From: Lophium mytilinum
Lineage: Eukaryota; Ascomycota; Dothideomycetes; Mytilinidiales; Mytilinidiaceae
Assembly: GCA_010093605.1 (NCBI GenBank)
Contig: MU004196.1
Location: 1,549,767 to 1,613,766, forward strand
Direction of reading: 5' to 3'
Length of the DNA stretch: 64,000 nucleotides
The notes under the pieces are model-generated. The model ran no database searches. It worked only from the letters and a program-made list of their open reading frames with translations, and was not told the DNA's origin. This document shows positions 45,640-56,394 of the stretch, in pieces; position 1 is the stretch's first letter, and each line of letters begins with the position of its first letter. Both the position numbers and the translations under genes were made by a program.

Positions 45640-45873
45640 GAGTTTCGCGATTGTGGCCCGTGCACCCAAATCTTGCACCGCATTCTGCCTCTTCTATACA
45701 CCTTTCTGCCGCTGTTTGTGGTGCTTCAGTATATTTTGAGAGATACGAGTGACATGATTACTCTGAGCTTTGGGCTATCTAGAAACTTGTTGAAGGACTC
45801 CAAGCAGTGGTGAACAGGTGTACCTATGTACGAGCTTCGCGATTGCGGCCCGTGCACCAAAATCTTGCACGCC
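45640..45873. repeat. 42-bp direct repeats flanking MITE copy 3
   Basis: The repeat at 45,640-45,681 (starting gagtttcgcgattgtggccc) recurs at 45,832-45,873 (gagcttcgcgattgcggccc) with only a few mismatches. The 150 bp between them contain MITE copy 3. Confidence 0.8.
45699..45820 (+). mobile_element. MITE copy 3 (subfamily 1, 122 bp)
   Basis: TA flanks both ends (45,697-98 and 45,821-22). Ends are cacctttctgccgctgtttg and, on the other strand, cacctgttcaccactgcttg. The core agctttgggctatctagaaa matches copy 2. Confidence 0.85.
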
Positions 45874-46015
45874 TCCCGATCCTCAACACCACCAAAGCTA
45901 TCACGACCCCCCCGGCGCCATTGACGGCCTCACGCCTGTATTATAGCTCTACCCGCCCCTCTCGCCCATGGATTCCGCGGCGCCGACCTCTCCCTGACAC
46001 AATGCGCGGCGTCTC

Positions 46016-47860
46016 ATGTCCCTTTTCGGCGCCCTCGACAGGTCGACCAGAAGCCCAGTTGTCGCTGCTATAGGGCCCCGATCTCTGCTGGCCCTGCTCT
46101 GTCCAGCTTTGCATTCTCCAGCTGCCCATATTCGCCCTCGTCGTCGAGCTCTACACACCGCGCGCCCCGTCGTCCTCCCATCCCCCGCCCAGATGGACAA
46201 CCTCTTCATCCGGGCATTAGTGCAGGCCGGATCATGTCCCCAGCACGCGAGACGCCCCTCGACGTGTCGAGAACCCTCGCCTTTTTTATCCTCCCATCAC
46301 AAGACGCGCCGGAGAAGCTGCCATTCTCTCCCCCAGACTCGAACCCTCTCTACCACCACGCCCGCCCGCAGCATTATACGCCACGCCGTCGACGTGACTA
46401 GAGAGGAGCTCAAATCTCTTGTCGATTTCTACAACTCCGAACTCGATCCCGAAGAGGTGGACGAGGAAACCATACGGGCCCAAGAGACTTGGGAAGAGGA
46501 GAAACAACACAGGCCCTGGAAGCCCGAAAGCAACGAGGATGCCATGACGAAGGCTGCTTTGGAACAGCTACTAAAAAATGAGGAAAGCTCACATAGCAAA
46601 ATATATGCTGTCTACCAGCTCCTACCCTACCCTCGAATACCATTCCTCTCCCTCAAATCCATCCGCCGTCTCCTCCACGTCCTCTCCGTTGTCGAGCGCC
46701 ACGACCACCCCTCGATGCAACGCTACCTCTCCATTCTCGATGACATGAAGATCGCCAACATACCCGTCCAGCGCTCTGAGTGGACCAGCGCCATGGCCTT
46801 CGCTGGCCACGGCGTGCGCTCCGGCCCCATCTCCGATTCAGAGGTCCAGTCCATGCTATACATCTGGAAGGAAATGGAGTCAGACGCCGGTGTAAAAGGG
46901 AACAACGTTACCTTCAACGTCCTCTTCGACGTCGCCTTCAAAGCCGGCAAATACGACCTCGCCCAAGCCTTCCTCAAGGAGATAGCAAAGCGCAAACTCC
47001 GCGTCTCCCGCTACCTCCGCACCAGCTTGATCCACTACAACGGCGTCCGCCAAAACGGTCCCGGCGTGCGCAAAGCCTACGCCGACCTCGTGGAAGCCGG
47101 CGAAATTGTTGACACCGTCGTCCTCAACTCTGTCGTCAACGCCCTCTTCCGCGCCCGCGAGCCCTCGGCCGCTGAAGCCATCTTCCTCCGCATGAAAGCG
47201 ATGCACGGCGCCAAAAAAGATGCCCCGCCCCCTCCTTACAAGTGGCGCGACAGTCGCAGACTGGGCTTAGACCTCGACGCCGAAAGCCGCCGCCTCGAGC
47301 AGGCCCTCCGCCTAGCAGAAGCCGACAAAGACCGCATGCAAGAACTCTCGAGCCACCGCCAAGTCCTGCAAAACGCAGCCCCAATCGCCCCGGATACGAC
47401 GACCTACGCCCTCGTCATCCGCTACCACGCCCAAACCGCCGGGAATATTGACCGCGTTGCTGAGCTCATCCGCGAGATGCAGGACGCGAACGTCCCGTTC
47501 GATGGGAATGTCTTCCTCCCTATCATCCGCGGCTTCTCGGAGTTCGGCGGCGTGCGCTACTCCAGCTGGACTGCGGATAAACTCGAGTTGTTCTATGAGG
47601 AGTTCGTCTCAGCGGTGGACCGCGGGGAGCAGAGTTACTACATCGGGAGCTCGGCGGCGGTGCTGATATTGAAGGCGTTTGCGAAGACGGCGCCTGGGCG
47701 GACGCTGGTCGTGTGGGAAGAGCTAAGGCGGAGATGGGGACCGGATGAGGGGGAGGTGGATACCATTTGGCGGCTGTTAAGGAGACTCGTACCTGCGGAG
47801 GTGGAGGAGAGTATGAAGGCCGCGAAAAAGACACATGCAGACGATGGCGGTGACGACTAA
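46016..47860 (+). CDS. Mitochondrial pentatricopeptide repeat (PPR) protein
   Basis: A single uninterrupted frame encodes 614 aa. The N-terminus is Arg/Ser/Ala-rich with almost no acids for about 120 residues, as expected for mitochondrial import (for example RTLSTTTPARSIIRHAVDVT). The body shows helical-pair repeats of PPR type, such as NVTFNVLFDVAFKAGKYDLA, VVLNSVVNALFRAREPSAAE and TTTYALVIRYHAQTAGNID. PPR proteins bind organellar RNA and act in its stability, processing or translation. The specific target cannot be told. Met 46,193 is an alternative start (555 aa) that still keeps an import-like leader. It is divergent from mS23. Confidence 0.85.
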   Translation: MSLFGALDRSTRSPVVAAIGPRSLLALLCPALHSPAAHIRPRRRALHTARPVVLPSPAQMDNLFIRALVQAGSCPQHARRPSTCREPSPFLSSHHKTRRRSCHSLPQTRTLSTTTPARSIIRHAVDVTREELKSLVDFYNSELDPEEVDEETIRAQETWEEEKQHRPWKPESNEDAMTKAALEQLLKNEESSHSKIYAVYQLLPYPRIPFLSLKSIRRLLHVLSVVERHDHPSMQRYLSILDDMKIANIPVQRSEWTSAMAFAGHGVRSGPISDSEVQSMLYIWKEMESDAGVKGNNVTFNVLFDVAFKAGKYDLAQAFLKEIAKRKLRVSRYLRTSLIHYNGVRQNGPGVRKAYADLVEAGEIVDTVVLNSVVNALFRAREPSAAEAIFLRMKAMHGAKKDAPPPPYKWRDSRRLGLDLDAESRRLEQALRLAEADKDRMQELSSHRQVLQNAAPIAPDTTTYALVIRYHAQTAGNIDRVAELIREMQDANVPFDGNVFLPIIRGFSEFGGVRYSSWTADKLELFYEEFVSAVDRGEQSYYIGSSAAVLILKAFAKTAPGRTLVVWEELRRRWGPDEGEVDTIWRLLRRLVPAEVEESMKAAKKTHADDGGDD

Positions 47861-49593
47861 TAGGATGAGATGTAAGATCTATAGAGCTGCGGCTATGCGG
47901 TCTGTATATACTGTACATTTACGCTAGATCTTTTGCATCATTGAAAGCCGCATAAGAGATGGAGGTTGTAGGATATGAATGTATGATTCCTGCATATACC
48001 CACATCTGACTCTCTTCCTTACCACCGAAACCTCCTCGAAGCACTCCACGCGCCACCAAACCCATACCACCAAGTTACTCTCCCCGTCCTGTGCCTGGCA
48101 CGTCAGTCTAGCGCAAATTACTACCTCCGTTCCCATCTCTCCTGAATATATATGAACCCCTCTCTCCCCTCTTTTTCCAACTCCGCCAGAGCAGTTGCAC
48201 GTCGTTTTGCTCCCGACTTCCCTCCATTCGTCATCTCTGCCTCTATTATTAAAGCTGCCAATACTCCTCATCCCGACATGACAGATCATCAGGGGCCAGT
48301 TTGATCCTTCGCCATGGTTGGTTTGCATATTTTGTATTGCAGGAAGGCGGAAGCACACTGCACGATGGTGCAGAAACTAGCGAGATCTCTGCCCGATGGA
48401 GGTAGTTGAGAACTGTGGGAAGCGCCGGTGAGGTGTGGTGGTGCTCATCAGCAGCAGCTCAACGATATGACAGTTAGAACCTCATCAAGCCTTTCGGTAT
48501 CGGAATAGAGGTGGTGTGGATGATCGTGATATCCTCCGCTAGCCACGAGGGGATCTCGAAGACGCTTTGGAGCAAGCAACTCCGCATGATTCTCTTCTTC
48601 TCGTGTTTTCAGAGCTCGCTGGCGTTGGCTGTGTTGGTGGGCTCTTCGAGGGTGGCGCGGCGGAAGAGATACTTTTTCAAAGACGGTGTGGTGCAATTTT
48701 GCTGGGTCACCTGATCCCCTTCCAGCGTTCGACGGCTGAGGGCGTAGTCTTTCTAGGGGGAGAAGAGGTTCACGTGCGGCATGTGACTCTTACGTTCCTC
48801 CGCGTTTAAAAGACCGCTCTGAGAGACTTGAGCTCTGCAGAAGACACCTCCGAAGGTTTAACTCGACCACTAAAGATCGAGTACCTCATGGCGGGGATCA
48901 AATCCTTATCACCCTTCATCCCCCCCCTTCACCCTCCCTCCCCGATGTGGGGAAGGAGGAGTGGTATATTAATAGAGTGCTTTGACAACTGATGGAGAGT
49001 CTTGGTTGGAGATTCCAGTGGTGGAGGGGAAAAGGATTGAGTGCCACTGCATGTGGGGATAAGATTCGAGGAATGATCCCACTCACGAAGAGTCCGAACT
49101 GTGGAGATTGGGGTCTGGATTCGCGTGTCGGCGATGATCTGTAGCATAGTGGCATCGTGCCACTACCGCAGGTTTTCTAGGAGGGATGGAAAACAGTGCC
49201 GAGTTGCGGAGATTCTTCGTGGTGGAGGGGATTGGTGGCGATGAGTATCGTGTCGATGTAATGATATGGAGATAACCAGAGGACCACCGCCTCCACGCAT
49301 GAAGCTTGACCGTGTTGTGGTCTTCAACAGCCGCAGCATTCAAACGGGGTGTCTCAGGTTGATGCCACCATGACCCGCCGCCGATATTACCTATAGTCGC
49401 GTGGCCATGTTTGAAGAAGAAAGCCCAGCACACTGTCCATAGATTAGAAATGGCACCGACCATCTCGAAAGTTTGCTGTTTCGCCTATGATCAGACATAG
49501 AATGTGGCTGCAATACTGTGGATGTCGTCTTGAAAGTTGTTATATGTACATTCGCCAGGTCTCTTGATTCTTCTTGAAACCCCGCCTCGAAGG
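47861..49593. other. 1.7-kb spacer, no convincing gene
   Basis: Short ORFs on both strands (for example near 48,448-48,696 and 49,083-49,463) show no domain, signal peptide or splice support. A C-run occurs near 48,922-48,930. Confidence 0.5.
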
Positions 49594-50608
49594 CTACACG
49601 GAATCGTTGCGCCCTGGCGCAGATTGTCTGAACCATCGCTCCTCTTCAGCAAGGGCCATCTGAGCCCATTTCGTGGTGATGATGGCCCAGACCGCAGCCC
49701 AAACAAAGGGAATTCCCCACCCTAGGAACCGTTAGAACCCAATTTCAGAAATTCCATATGACACTCACCAATTCCATACGCAACTCCCTCATTGATGGCA
49801 TACACGAGTATAGTCACAATCGTCGCCATCGCCAAGGCACCGATGCTCCAAAAGAAGCTCAAACGAAGCAGCAAACGCCTGAACATCGGGCTGGCTTCAT
49901 ATCGTACATTCAGCGCCTCCCGGTAATCGACCCCGCCACCACCATCAACAGCGACAACGTCCTCGATCAGATAATATACTGCCGGCCGGCAAACTGAGCC
50001 CCTAGCTGTCGATGAGAGGCGCACGGGAGAAGAATAGGTGCCCATGTGAAGCAACGTAACCAGCAGAAGCTGAGCGCCGACATAAAAGAGAAGGGATGAC
50101 CCTGGCATTGCCATAAGGCGCACGTTTGGCCGCTCAGGCAGAGATCCGATTACGAGCTCTAGGGTTGAGACGACGAAGCCGCCGATGAAAGAGAGCTGGA
50201 AGAAGTCAAGGTAGCGGCGTGAACTACCGATGGGAGTCGCGGCCGTGTTCTTTTTCAGCAGTCGCCAGAGTCGTACAGCCCATCCCTGGATTGCGAAGAT
50301 GCCTAGGATTACTTGGGTGATTGTGAAGACTGTGAGAAATGAGCATTGGGGGTTGAAGGAAGAAAATTGAAGGCGGAGGATTTACCGGTATGGCGGTCGA
50401 TGCTGGTGCCGAACCAAAGTCCGTAGAAGAGGACGATTTGAAGAACGCAGGCGACAGAGACTGTGATGCTCCAGTGGATTGCGATGGATTTCTTATGCTC
50501 GCGCAAGTTGTATGGTAGGGGAGGGGGCCCGGTCATGCATTTATCGTCATTCGAGCTTTGGATAGACATAAGATCTTGATTGGAACCTTGAAGAGATATG
50601 AAAGACAT
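49594..50608 (-). CDS. Six-span membrane protein, function unknown
   Basis: Exons 50,608-50,386; 50,329-49,769 and 49,721-49,594 (minus), with introns of 56 and 47 bp, give 303 aa. Predicted membrane spans by eye are 43-66, 76-94, 117-137, 152-172, 232-252 and 264-284. The loop between spans 4 and 5 (about 173-231) is the longest soluble part. The C-terminus (EEERWFRQSAPGRNDSV) is polar and probably cytosolic. There is no signal peptide, and the N-terminal 40 residues are polar. No family is recognised. The frame-consistent splicing and the continuity of hydrophobic segments across both introns support the model. Confidence 0.8.
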
Positions 50609-51428
50609 GGTGGCTAATTTGTAAGATATAACAAAGTGATGATTCGATTGCACCGATTCTCTTCGTTTGTTTTATATATTTTGCTGCACTCCGATCCCAC
50701 CGCTCGTTTGTAGAGCCACGGTTAAATAGTTGTCGATCTCCCATCTTTGCGTTGTAGATCCGGGGGCGGTGCAGAGTGTGTTCATAGTATGAACGTATAG
50801 CAGACGACGGAGCTTTCGTATCGTTGTCGTGTTCTGGCTGTGGACCGACTCTGCCGAGAGGAGTTTTGGAAGTGGGCGGAGCGGGATTGTCATGACGTGT
50901 AGTGGTAGGAAGCGAAAGTGGTAGCCTATGAATCAAACCTAATGCCGCAAGAAACAATATACACTTAGACTCTAGACCCAACTGCGAGCGAACAATTGGT
51001 AGTTCGAAAACTAGGTAGATATAAAGCTTCGGCCAGGTACCATCACCTCCCGCCCAAGGCTGTCCGAGGCTAAGAGGATAATCATCCATCGCTGCTGAAG
51101 AAGCATTTTGCACTGCCACTTGGTTAGGGAGCCGCCAAGGCTACCACTGAACCAGGTTGCTTCAAAGTAGCCGCCAAGATCTGGGAAACATCCGCCGCGT
51201 TCCGTAACATCTATCACCCTTCATGGACCAACATCACCACCATGTTTATGGCATGTAATATCTTCAAGGGCGGTGCCGTAGATGCAGCATAGCCCTAGAG
51301 ACTTATTGCCCGCCCTAGACAGCATGATGCCCCTCATCATCCTCCCTCCATCTCCATCTCTTCTAACCCTCTAATTGGTCAACACACACTCACCCTTTGC
51401 CGACACTACCGAGACTGCCGATTCTCAA
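50609..51428. other. Divergent spacer between the membrane protein and the transcription factor
   Basis: A minus-strand ORF reaching 51,119 overlaps the start of the membrane protein gene in another frame and lacks any domain, so it is treated as a shadow. The rest is upstream DNA of both flanking genes. Confidence 0.5.
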
Positions 51429-53940
51429 ATGGAACACCATGACAGTCCAGCCTCACAAGCTGACAATCGCCGCGTCGCCTCTGACGGCTATGTTGTGCCT
51501 CCTGCTTCCGATCTGCGGAAACGTGCAGCAGTCGCTTGCCAGACATGTCGCGACAGGAAGGTCAAATGCAATGTTACTGAATCAGGGATACCCTGTGTGA
51601 ATTGCAGAAGGGACGGAATCCATTGCGATGTGAAGCGGCGGAAAAACAATCAGTGCGACAGCATATCTCTTTTGTTCTTCCTTTCGAATCACTCGCGGCT
51701 ATTTCAATGTTGCTGATCAGCCAATAGAGCTCGCAGATCGCGGAGACAGGCATCACAAGATATCGGCGAAGCCGGCTTAACAGGCTTAGTCCGTAGTCTT
51801 GAAGGTACGGAAAGCCAGCTTGAGTTCGGAGCACGCAGAAATGGTAGTCTGCCTTCAGATCCTTCAATTTTATCGAATCTTTCAAACCCGTCAACATCCC
51901 CCGCGAAACTTGATCAAGCTTATGCCTACAACCCTTCACCTCCTGGTATTCCTTCTTCGGGAACTGCTACTGTCAAAGAAAGTCAGCTGCGAGATCTCTA
52001 CCCGTTTACATCGCCTGTATTTACAGACCATGATCCAAGTGTTCGATCGACGGCTATTGAAGTAGTGCTGAATGACAAGCCCTGGTCGGGAGCTGTGCCG
52101 TTTTTTGTTGGTAGGCCTTATTACCTCTAATCAAGCTTTGTGTGCCGACGCTTATTCATACAGGTGATGCTCAAGGTATAGGATATGTCCTGGATATCTT
52201 AGAGCCCGAACGCGCCAATCCTACTCCGGCCCAGCATTTCTTGATTCCTCAGTCGCTACCATCATTACTCGATCCGGACGATATCAACTACTTACGAGCG
52301 AAGGGGGTGTTCTCTTTGCCACCGTCAGAAGTCTGCGATGAGCTCTTGCGATGCTATTTCCACCACATTCACCCAATCTTGCCTATCCTCGAAGCTGACC
52401 GCTTATTGAACGCCTACGTCGATGGCGGAGTGCAAAAGCTCAACCTCCTCTTGATATGGAGCATCTTCTCGGTAGCAGTCAACGTACGTGAGCCGAAAAA
52501 CGCAAGGATAGCCTTTTGACGAGTCGCAGTACACCCGAGACGAAGTATGCCAACGAGCTGGCTTCCAAACCCGCCGAGACATGAAGAGAGCAGCATTCTC
52601 TCGAGCCAAGGTGCGCACACGTGCCCCATCCTGCTGTTCAATCTCAATAAAAGCACTAAATATAATGGACATCTAGTGCATGTATGACAATGGTCGTGAG
52701 CAGGATAAAGTCGTGCTCGTCCAATCAACCTTACTCATGTCGTTCTGGTACTCGGACACGGAAGATCGCACCGAATCCTGGCACTGGATAGGCATCGCTA
52801 TCAGCCTAGCACAAACGATGGGATTCCACCGAAATCCCGATTCCCACCAGCGAAATAGCCGCCTCTCCGAGCGGCAGCGGCATCTATGGAGGCGGCTATG
52901 GTGGTGCTGCTTATACCGGGACCGATGGCAAAGCTTCGGTATGGGACGTCCTATGCGAATCGTGATCGAAGATTGCGACACGGCGTCGCCCTCAACAAAT
53001 GACGTCCTCGTCGAAGCGGAAGGGCTCTCTGCTGCGGCGCGCAAGTTCATTCCCCACGACCTCGCACTTCTTACTAAATACTGGATGATTCTTCTAGAGC
53101 TTACTGCGACTTTGGGAATCATTTTGGCTGGACAGTGGCGTCGGCATACGCCATTGATCGACACCACGTCGGCGAATACCCTGGATAAGCAGCTTTCCAC
53201 CGCCATGGGTTCACTCTCCAGCGGACTTATGACTCCGCAGTCGTCCTTTGCCTCCTTCTACGAAAACCTTCTACAGCTGCATCATTCGTGAGCTCAAACC
53301 ATCTCCGAATCCATCCAAGTCCGTCTGACATCCGTAGGGCCGCTATCGTAGCATTACTTAGGCCGTACGACAGGGAAGGTGAACAACCGTGGGGTGCTTT
53401 TGGGAAAAGTGCGACGCAGAAGATCAGAGAGGCGGCGTCAAAAATAAACCTGACTCTCGACGCGATCTTCATTGCCGGCCTTACCAACTACATCGGTCCC
53501 ATGGCGTAAACACACCCAGCAACGACGCAACTAACTGTATGCTGACGCGTACATTCAGGATTCCCCTCATCGTCCCAGCCATGCACACGCACCTTCTCGA
53601 CCTCCGCAGCCCCGAGAATCTTGTCCGACAGATGGCATCGAACAAGCTTGCCTTTTGTATGACGGTGATGGACGAACTCAAAGCGCTCTATCCAGCCGCG
53701 AGCTTCATTCACGACCTTTTCGGCCGAGCGAAGCTAAATCTCGAAACCCAGCAATCGCCGTCTGAACTCCACGCGCAACGAATACGCATACCTTTCGGAG
53801 CTCGCATGTCTACCGAATTCGAGACGCCGCAGTCGACTTCGGTGACTACGGCTGGAGAGTTGCCGCTTTTGTTCAACGACTCTACGCTCTTTGATTTCTG
53901 GGACCCGAATTCTATATTCCCATATAGCTTCTCTGCGTAG
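51429..53940 (+). CDS. Zn2Cys6 transcription factor, AmdR/CTF1-like
   Basis: Seven exons (51,429-51,652; 51,728-52,110; 52,164-52,483; 52,530-52,610; 52,677-53,287; 53,338-53,505; 53,559-53,940) join in frame to 722 aa. Residues 37, 40, 47, 56, 59 and 66 form a perfect C-x2-C-x6-C-x8-C-x2-C-x6-C binuclear zinc cluster (ACQTCRDRKVKC...). A fungal transcription factor domain follows in the middle, with LLMSFWY, ESWHWIGIAISLAQTMGFHR, LWRRLWWCCLYRDR and FGMGRP. The pattern is closest to AmdR/CTF1/FarA-type regulators (from memory of the family, not searched), which control amide, fatty-acid or cutin use. The first ATG is 51,429. Target genes cannot be inferred; the adjacent divergent membrane protein is one candidate. 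Confidence 0.92.
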
Positions 53941-54344
53941 GTTTGCCTGGGGTTTGGGTGATCGCAGCTAATTGGATTCAGGGCGACCGATGTGCATGCG
54001 GATGTGAACCGAGCAGTGGGATATAATGAGTTTGAGGACACTTTTTCGAGTATGTGGGCAAGTGGGCAAATGTGAAGGTTCCGTCGATTGCACCGAAAGG
54101 CTTGAATGTAGCCCCGTGAACCTGCGATGGATACATGAGAAGAGAAGTCACTCAATAGTGATCTCTCGGCCCAGCCACGCTAGACCAAAAAAATGCGCAC
54201 AATCAGGCGGTCCATCCCCATCTGAGGTGCCCTAGAGAGCTTCTAGGCTTGCCAAAGCTGGTATTGATGCCGTACGGGTTTTTGGAGTGCCAATTCTACT
54301 ACCGCTCATCTACCATACTGCTTTATGGCTGTTCTACTTACTTG

Positions 54345-54466
54345 CACCGATATGCTACTGCTTAGAGTGCCTCAATAAGTTTCCCTATAGCGCAAAGCTA
54401 AGATTTTCTATCTTGTTCATAGTTCTCAAAATGTACTGAGGCACCACAGGCAGCGACAGGCAGGGA
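54345..54466 (-). mobile_element. MITE copy 4 (subfamily 1, 122 bp, reverse orientation)
   Basis: The interior reads, on the minus strand, aaaatcttagctttgcgcta, matching copy 2. Ends contain gctactgcttagagtgcctc and, on the other strand, gtcgctgcctgtggtgcctc. Flanking TA is not preserved, so this is an older copy. Confidence 0.75.
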
Positions 54467-54841
54467 GGAAAGACATGTCCAGCGTACCAGGTCCCCGAGT
54501 GCGGCTGTACTTTCGTAGAACGTTACTCGGGCTTGGGTCTCCTTCAGTATTGCTGCACTTCTGTGCTTCAACATCCTCGGATGGTGGCCATTGTACTTGG
54601 AATCCTTAGAATCTGCCGCGCCGCGATATATTGGCTTCTCAGGGGTGCTGAAGCGGTGCTAGTCAGGGAAAGGAGTGGCACTGGTGTTGATTGTCAACGC
54701 CGCGATGGGTTCGCACATGTAAGCCACTACCTAGGTTACTTCACTGCACTTTAGGGAATCCAAACAGGATCAAGTATTGCTACACTTTCGGAGTATGGGC
54801 TGACTCTTGCTACTCCGTCTTCTATCACACTTGGAGCGGAA

Positions 54842-55495
54842 ATGTCTTCAAAGGCGACCCGTCTTGGGAGCATTGCGGCGACCTTCACACAAAGCGCAGA
54901 TACCTCCACGGTTGGGTTCAGGTCCGTGGGCACCGAAGCCCCATTGCAACCTACAGTCCTATCTCGAACTCAACTCGCCGCCGTCACAACGCTTCCATTT
55001 GCAATTGCCCCAAGAACGACCACAGCGTCTGCATCCTGCAACATCAGCGCAACCGACTACGCGGTGGCTAAACCCAATTTCCTCAGCGGACTCGATACTC
55101 GAAAGTCCGATACGATCACCCCCAATGGAATTCCAAAGACCAATACCGTGGCCCCATCAGCTTCAGATAACGCAAACGGATTGTACGCAATCTCAGTTTT
55201 CAGTAGAGTCGACCTGTTGCTCGATGTGTCCTCGTGCACAAGCTTTGCAGCGCATAATCGAGGAGCTCTTATTGGATGGGGGCCGTTTCGTCGATGCGTG
55301 GTAGGAGACGAAGCAAGCGGATGCTCCCAGGTGCTGGCGGGAGGTGAGGGTAGCTGTCAGGCAATAGCGGTGAGGGCTACGGCAGGCACGTGTTACCTCT
55401 TGTATAAAGCTTCAACTTCCTCAGACCTCTTCTCTCCTATCATTATCATTCATTTAATACATCACGTACACGGCCTACAGCTCGTCGTTCCGTGA
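54842..55495 (+). CDS. Possible ORF of 217 aa, unsupported
   Basis: An ATG opens a 217-aa frame (MSSKATRLGSIAATFTQSAD...) rich in Ser, Thr and Ala. No signal peptide, domain or conserved pattern is recognised, and other frames overlap it with similar length. It could be a degraded surface-protein gene or chance. Included only because it is the longest ATG frame in this end of the island. Confidence 0.2.
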   Translation: MSSKATRLGSIAATFTQSADTSTVGFRSVGTEAPLQPTVLSRTQLAAVTTLPFAIAPRTTTASASCNISATDYAVAKPNFLSGLDTRKSDTITPNGIPKTNTVAPSASDNANGLYAISVFSRVDLLLDVSSCTSFAAHNRGALIGWGPFRRCVVGDEASGCSQVLAGGEGSCQAIAVRATAGTCYLLYKASTSSDLFSPIIIIHLIHHVHGLQLVVP

Positions 55496-55700
55496 CAGTT
55501 GGTAAGTGAGCAAGTTTCTCAAAAACCCGGAGATTTCTGTTCGCGGGTCCGTCACCCATCACCCACCTCCTTACTCCGAAGGCTTTGTTCAAGTGCAGCA
55601 CTGCCTCCTCCGCACGCTTTGTCCGTACAGCAATATTGCACGCGACTCTTCTCCGAATCCTCGTTCGTTCACTCGCCGCGGCCCTCTTCTACATCGACAC

Positions 55701-55872
55701 GGCGTCAAAAACCCGGATACCGTCCCCTCATTGGCTTCGTCAAACCCGGATGTCGTCAATTCTTGGTCGAACAACCCCTCTTTGTCGAACCGGCGTTAAA
55801 AACCTGGATACCGTCCCCTCATCGGCTTCGTTAAAAACTCGGATGTCGTCGATTCTCTGCAGAACACCCCTT
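55701..55872. repeat. 91-bp tandem repeat with a ccggat sub-motif
   Basis: Unit 1 (55,701-55,791) and unit 2 (55,792-55,872, partial) share ggcgt[c/t]aaaaacc[c/t]gg, then ataccgtcccctcat, ggcttcgt and ggatgtcgtc. Inside each unit a shorter motif close to aaacccggat-[ac/gt]-cgtc appears twice, and a related copy lies near 55,520. Several differences are C to T. Confidence 0.8.
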
Positions 55873-56032
55873 ACGACAGCATCAGTCAACAGCCCCTCCC
55901 TCCGCAGACACCTGTTCAAGCAGTACCACTTGTTTCCCACGTCCGCTGTGTTCCACAGCAGCACTGCGAACGACCTCTCCGGCACTCCTTTTTCCGTGAC
56001 AGTAGCGGTACGGGAGCTTCTTTGATTCCTGC

Positions 56033-56392
56033 TTGCGGAGCACAGCTGTTGAGGCAAGGAAGACAGCAGGGGCCTCGGGAGCCGAAGCATCACAGTACGT
56101 GGCCGTTCCATCGCCCAGAAGGATACGTGACAGAGTGGGATTTTCAAGGTTGAAACGGGCGGAGCGGAAGCGACAGGAGGAATTAGAGGCAATGCAGAGG
56201 ACCAAGAGGACTAAAGAAGCGGGGCGGAAGAGCCTGCAAGTTAATAAGAGGACACAGGCGTTAAGGCACCAACGGGAAAGGCACACGCCGCATGAGAGTC
56301 CGGATCGGCGGCCGGTGAGGCGGGGGAGAGATAGGCAGAGGGCAAGTAGAGGGAGTGCTAGAAGTAGTAGAAGTTTTAGGAATAGTACTTAG
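56033..56392 (+). other. Lys/Arg-rich open frame at the RIP boundary
   Basis: A 119-codon open frame without an early ATG (first ATG near 56,192) encodes a strongly basic stretch, with RIRDRVGFSRLKRAERKRQE and then Arg/Ser-rich sequence. It ends exactly where composition turns AT-rich. It may be the tail of a transposon protein whose other part lies in the RIP block, or chance. No family is recognised. Confidence 0.3.
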
Positions 56393-56394
56393 CT

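Larger units (their letters stand above)
45487..46015. promoter_or_regulatory. Shared divergent upstream region, mS23 / PPR, with MITE copy 3
   Basis: About 530 bp separate the starts of two probable mitochondrial-function genes that diverge. A MITE and a 42-bp direct repeat occupy the middle (45,640-45,873), so any shared regulatory DNA has been spread apart by the insertion. No specific motif is claimed. Confidence 0.5.
53941..56394. other. Right end of the gene island, no confident gene
   Basis: It holds MITE copy 4, a low-confidence ORF at 54,842-55,495, a 91-bp tandem repeat at 55,701-55,872 and a Lys/Arg-rich ORF that runs into the RIP block. Composition stays normal until about 56,385. 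Confidence 0.5.

Noticed and set aside
47136-47918. Antisense and alternate-frame ORFs within the PPR gene
   Set aside because: Low-complexity Arg/Pro/Ser-rich products typical of GC-rich shadow frames; the 614-aa frame accounts for the sequence.
50547-51119. 190-codon minus-strand ORF upstream of the membrane protein
   Set aside because: It overlaps the first exon of the spliced membrane protein in another frame and shows no recognisable feature.
54200-54310. Possible tenth MITE copy
   Set aside because: The stretch catctgaggtgcc resembles the inner part of the terminal repeat, but no matching second end or core was found.
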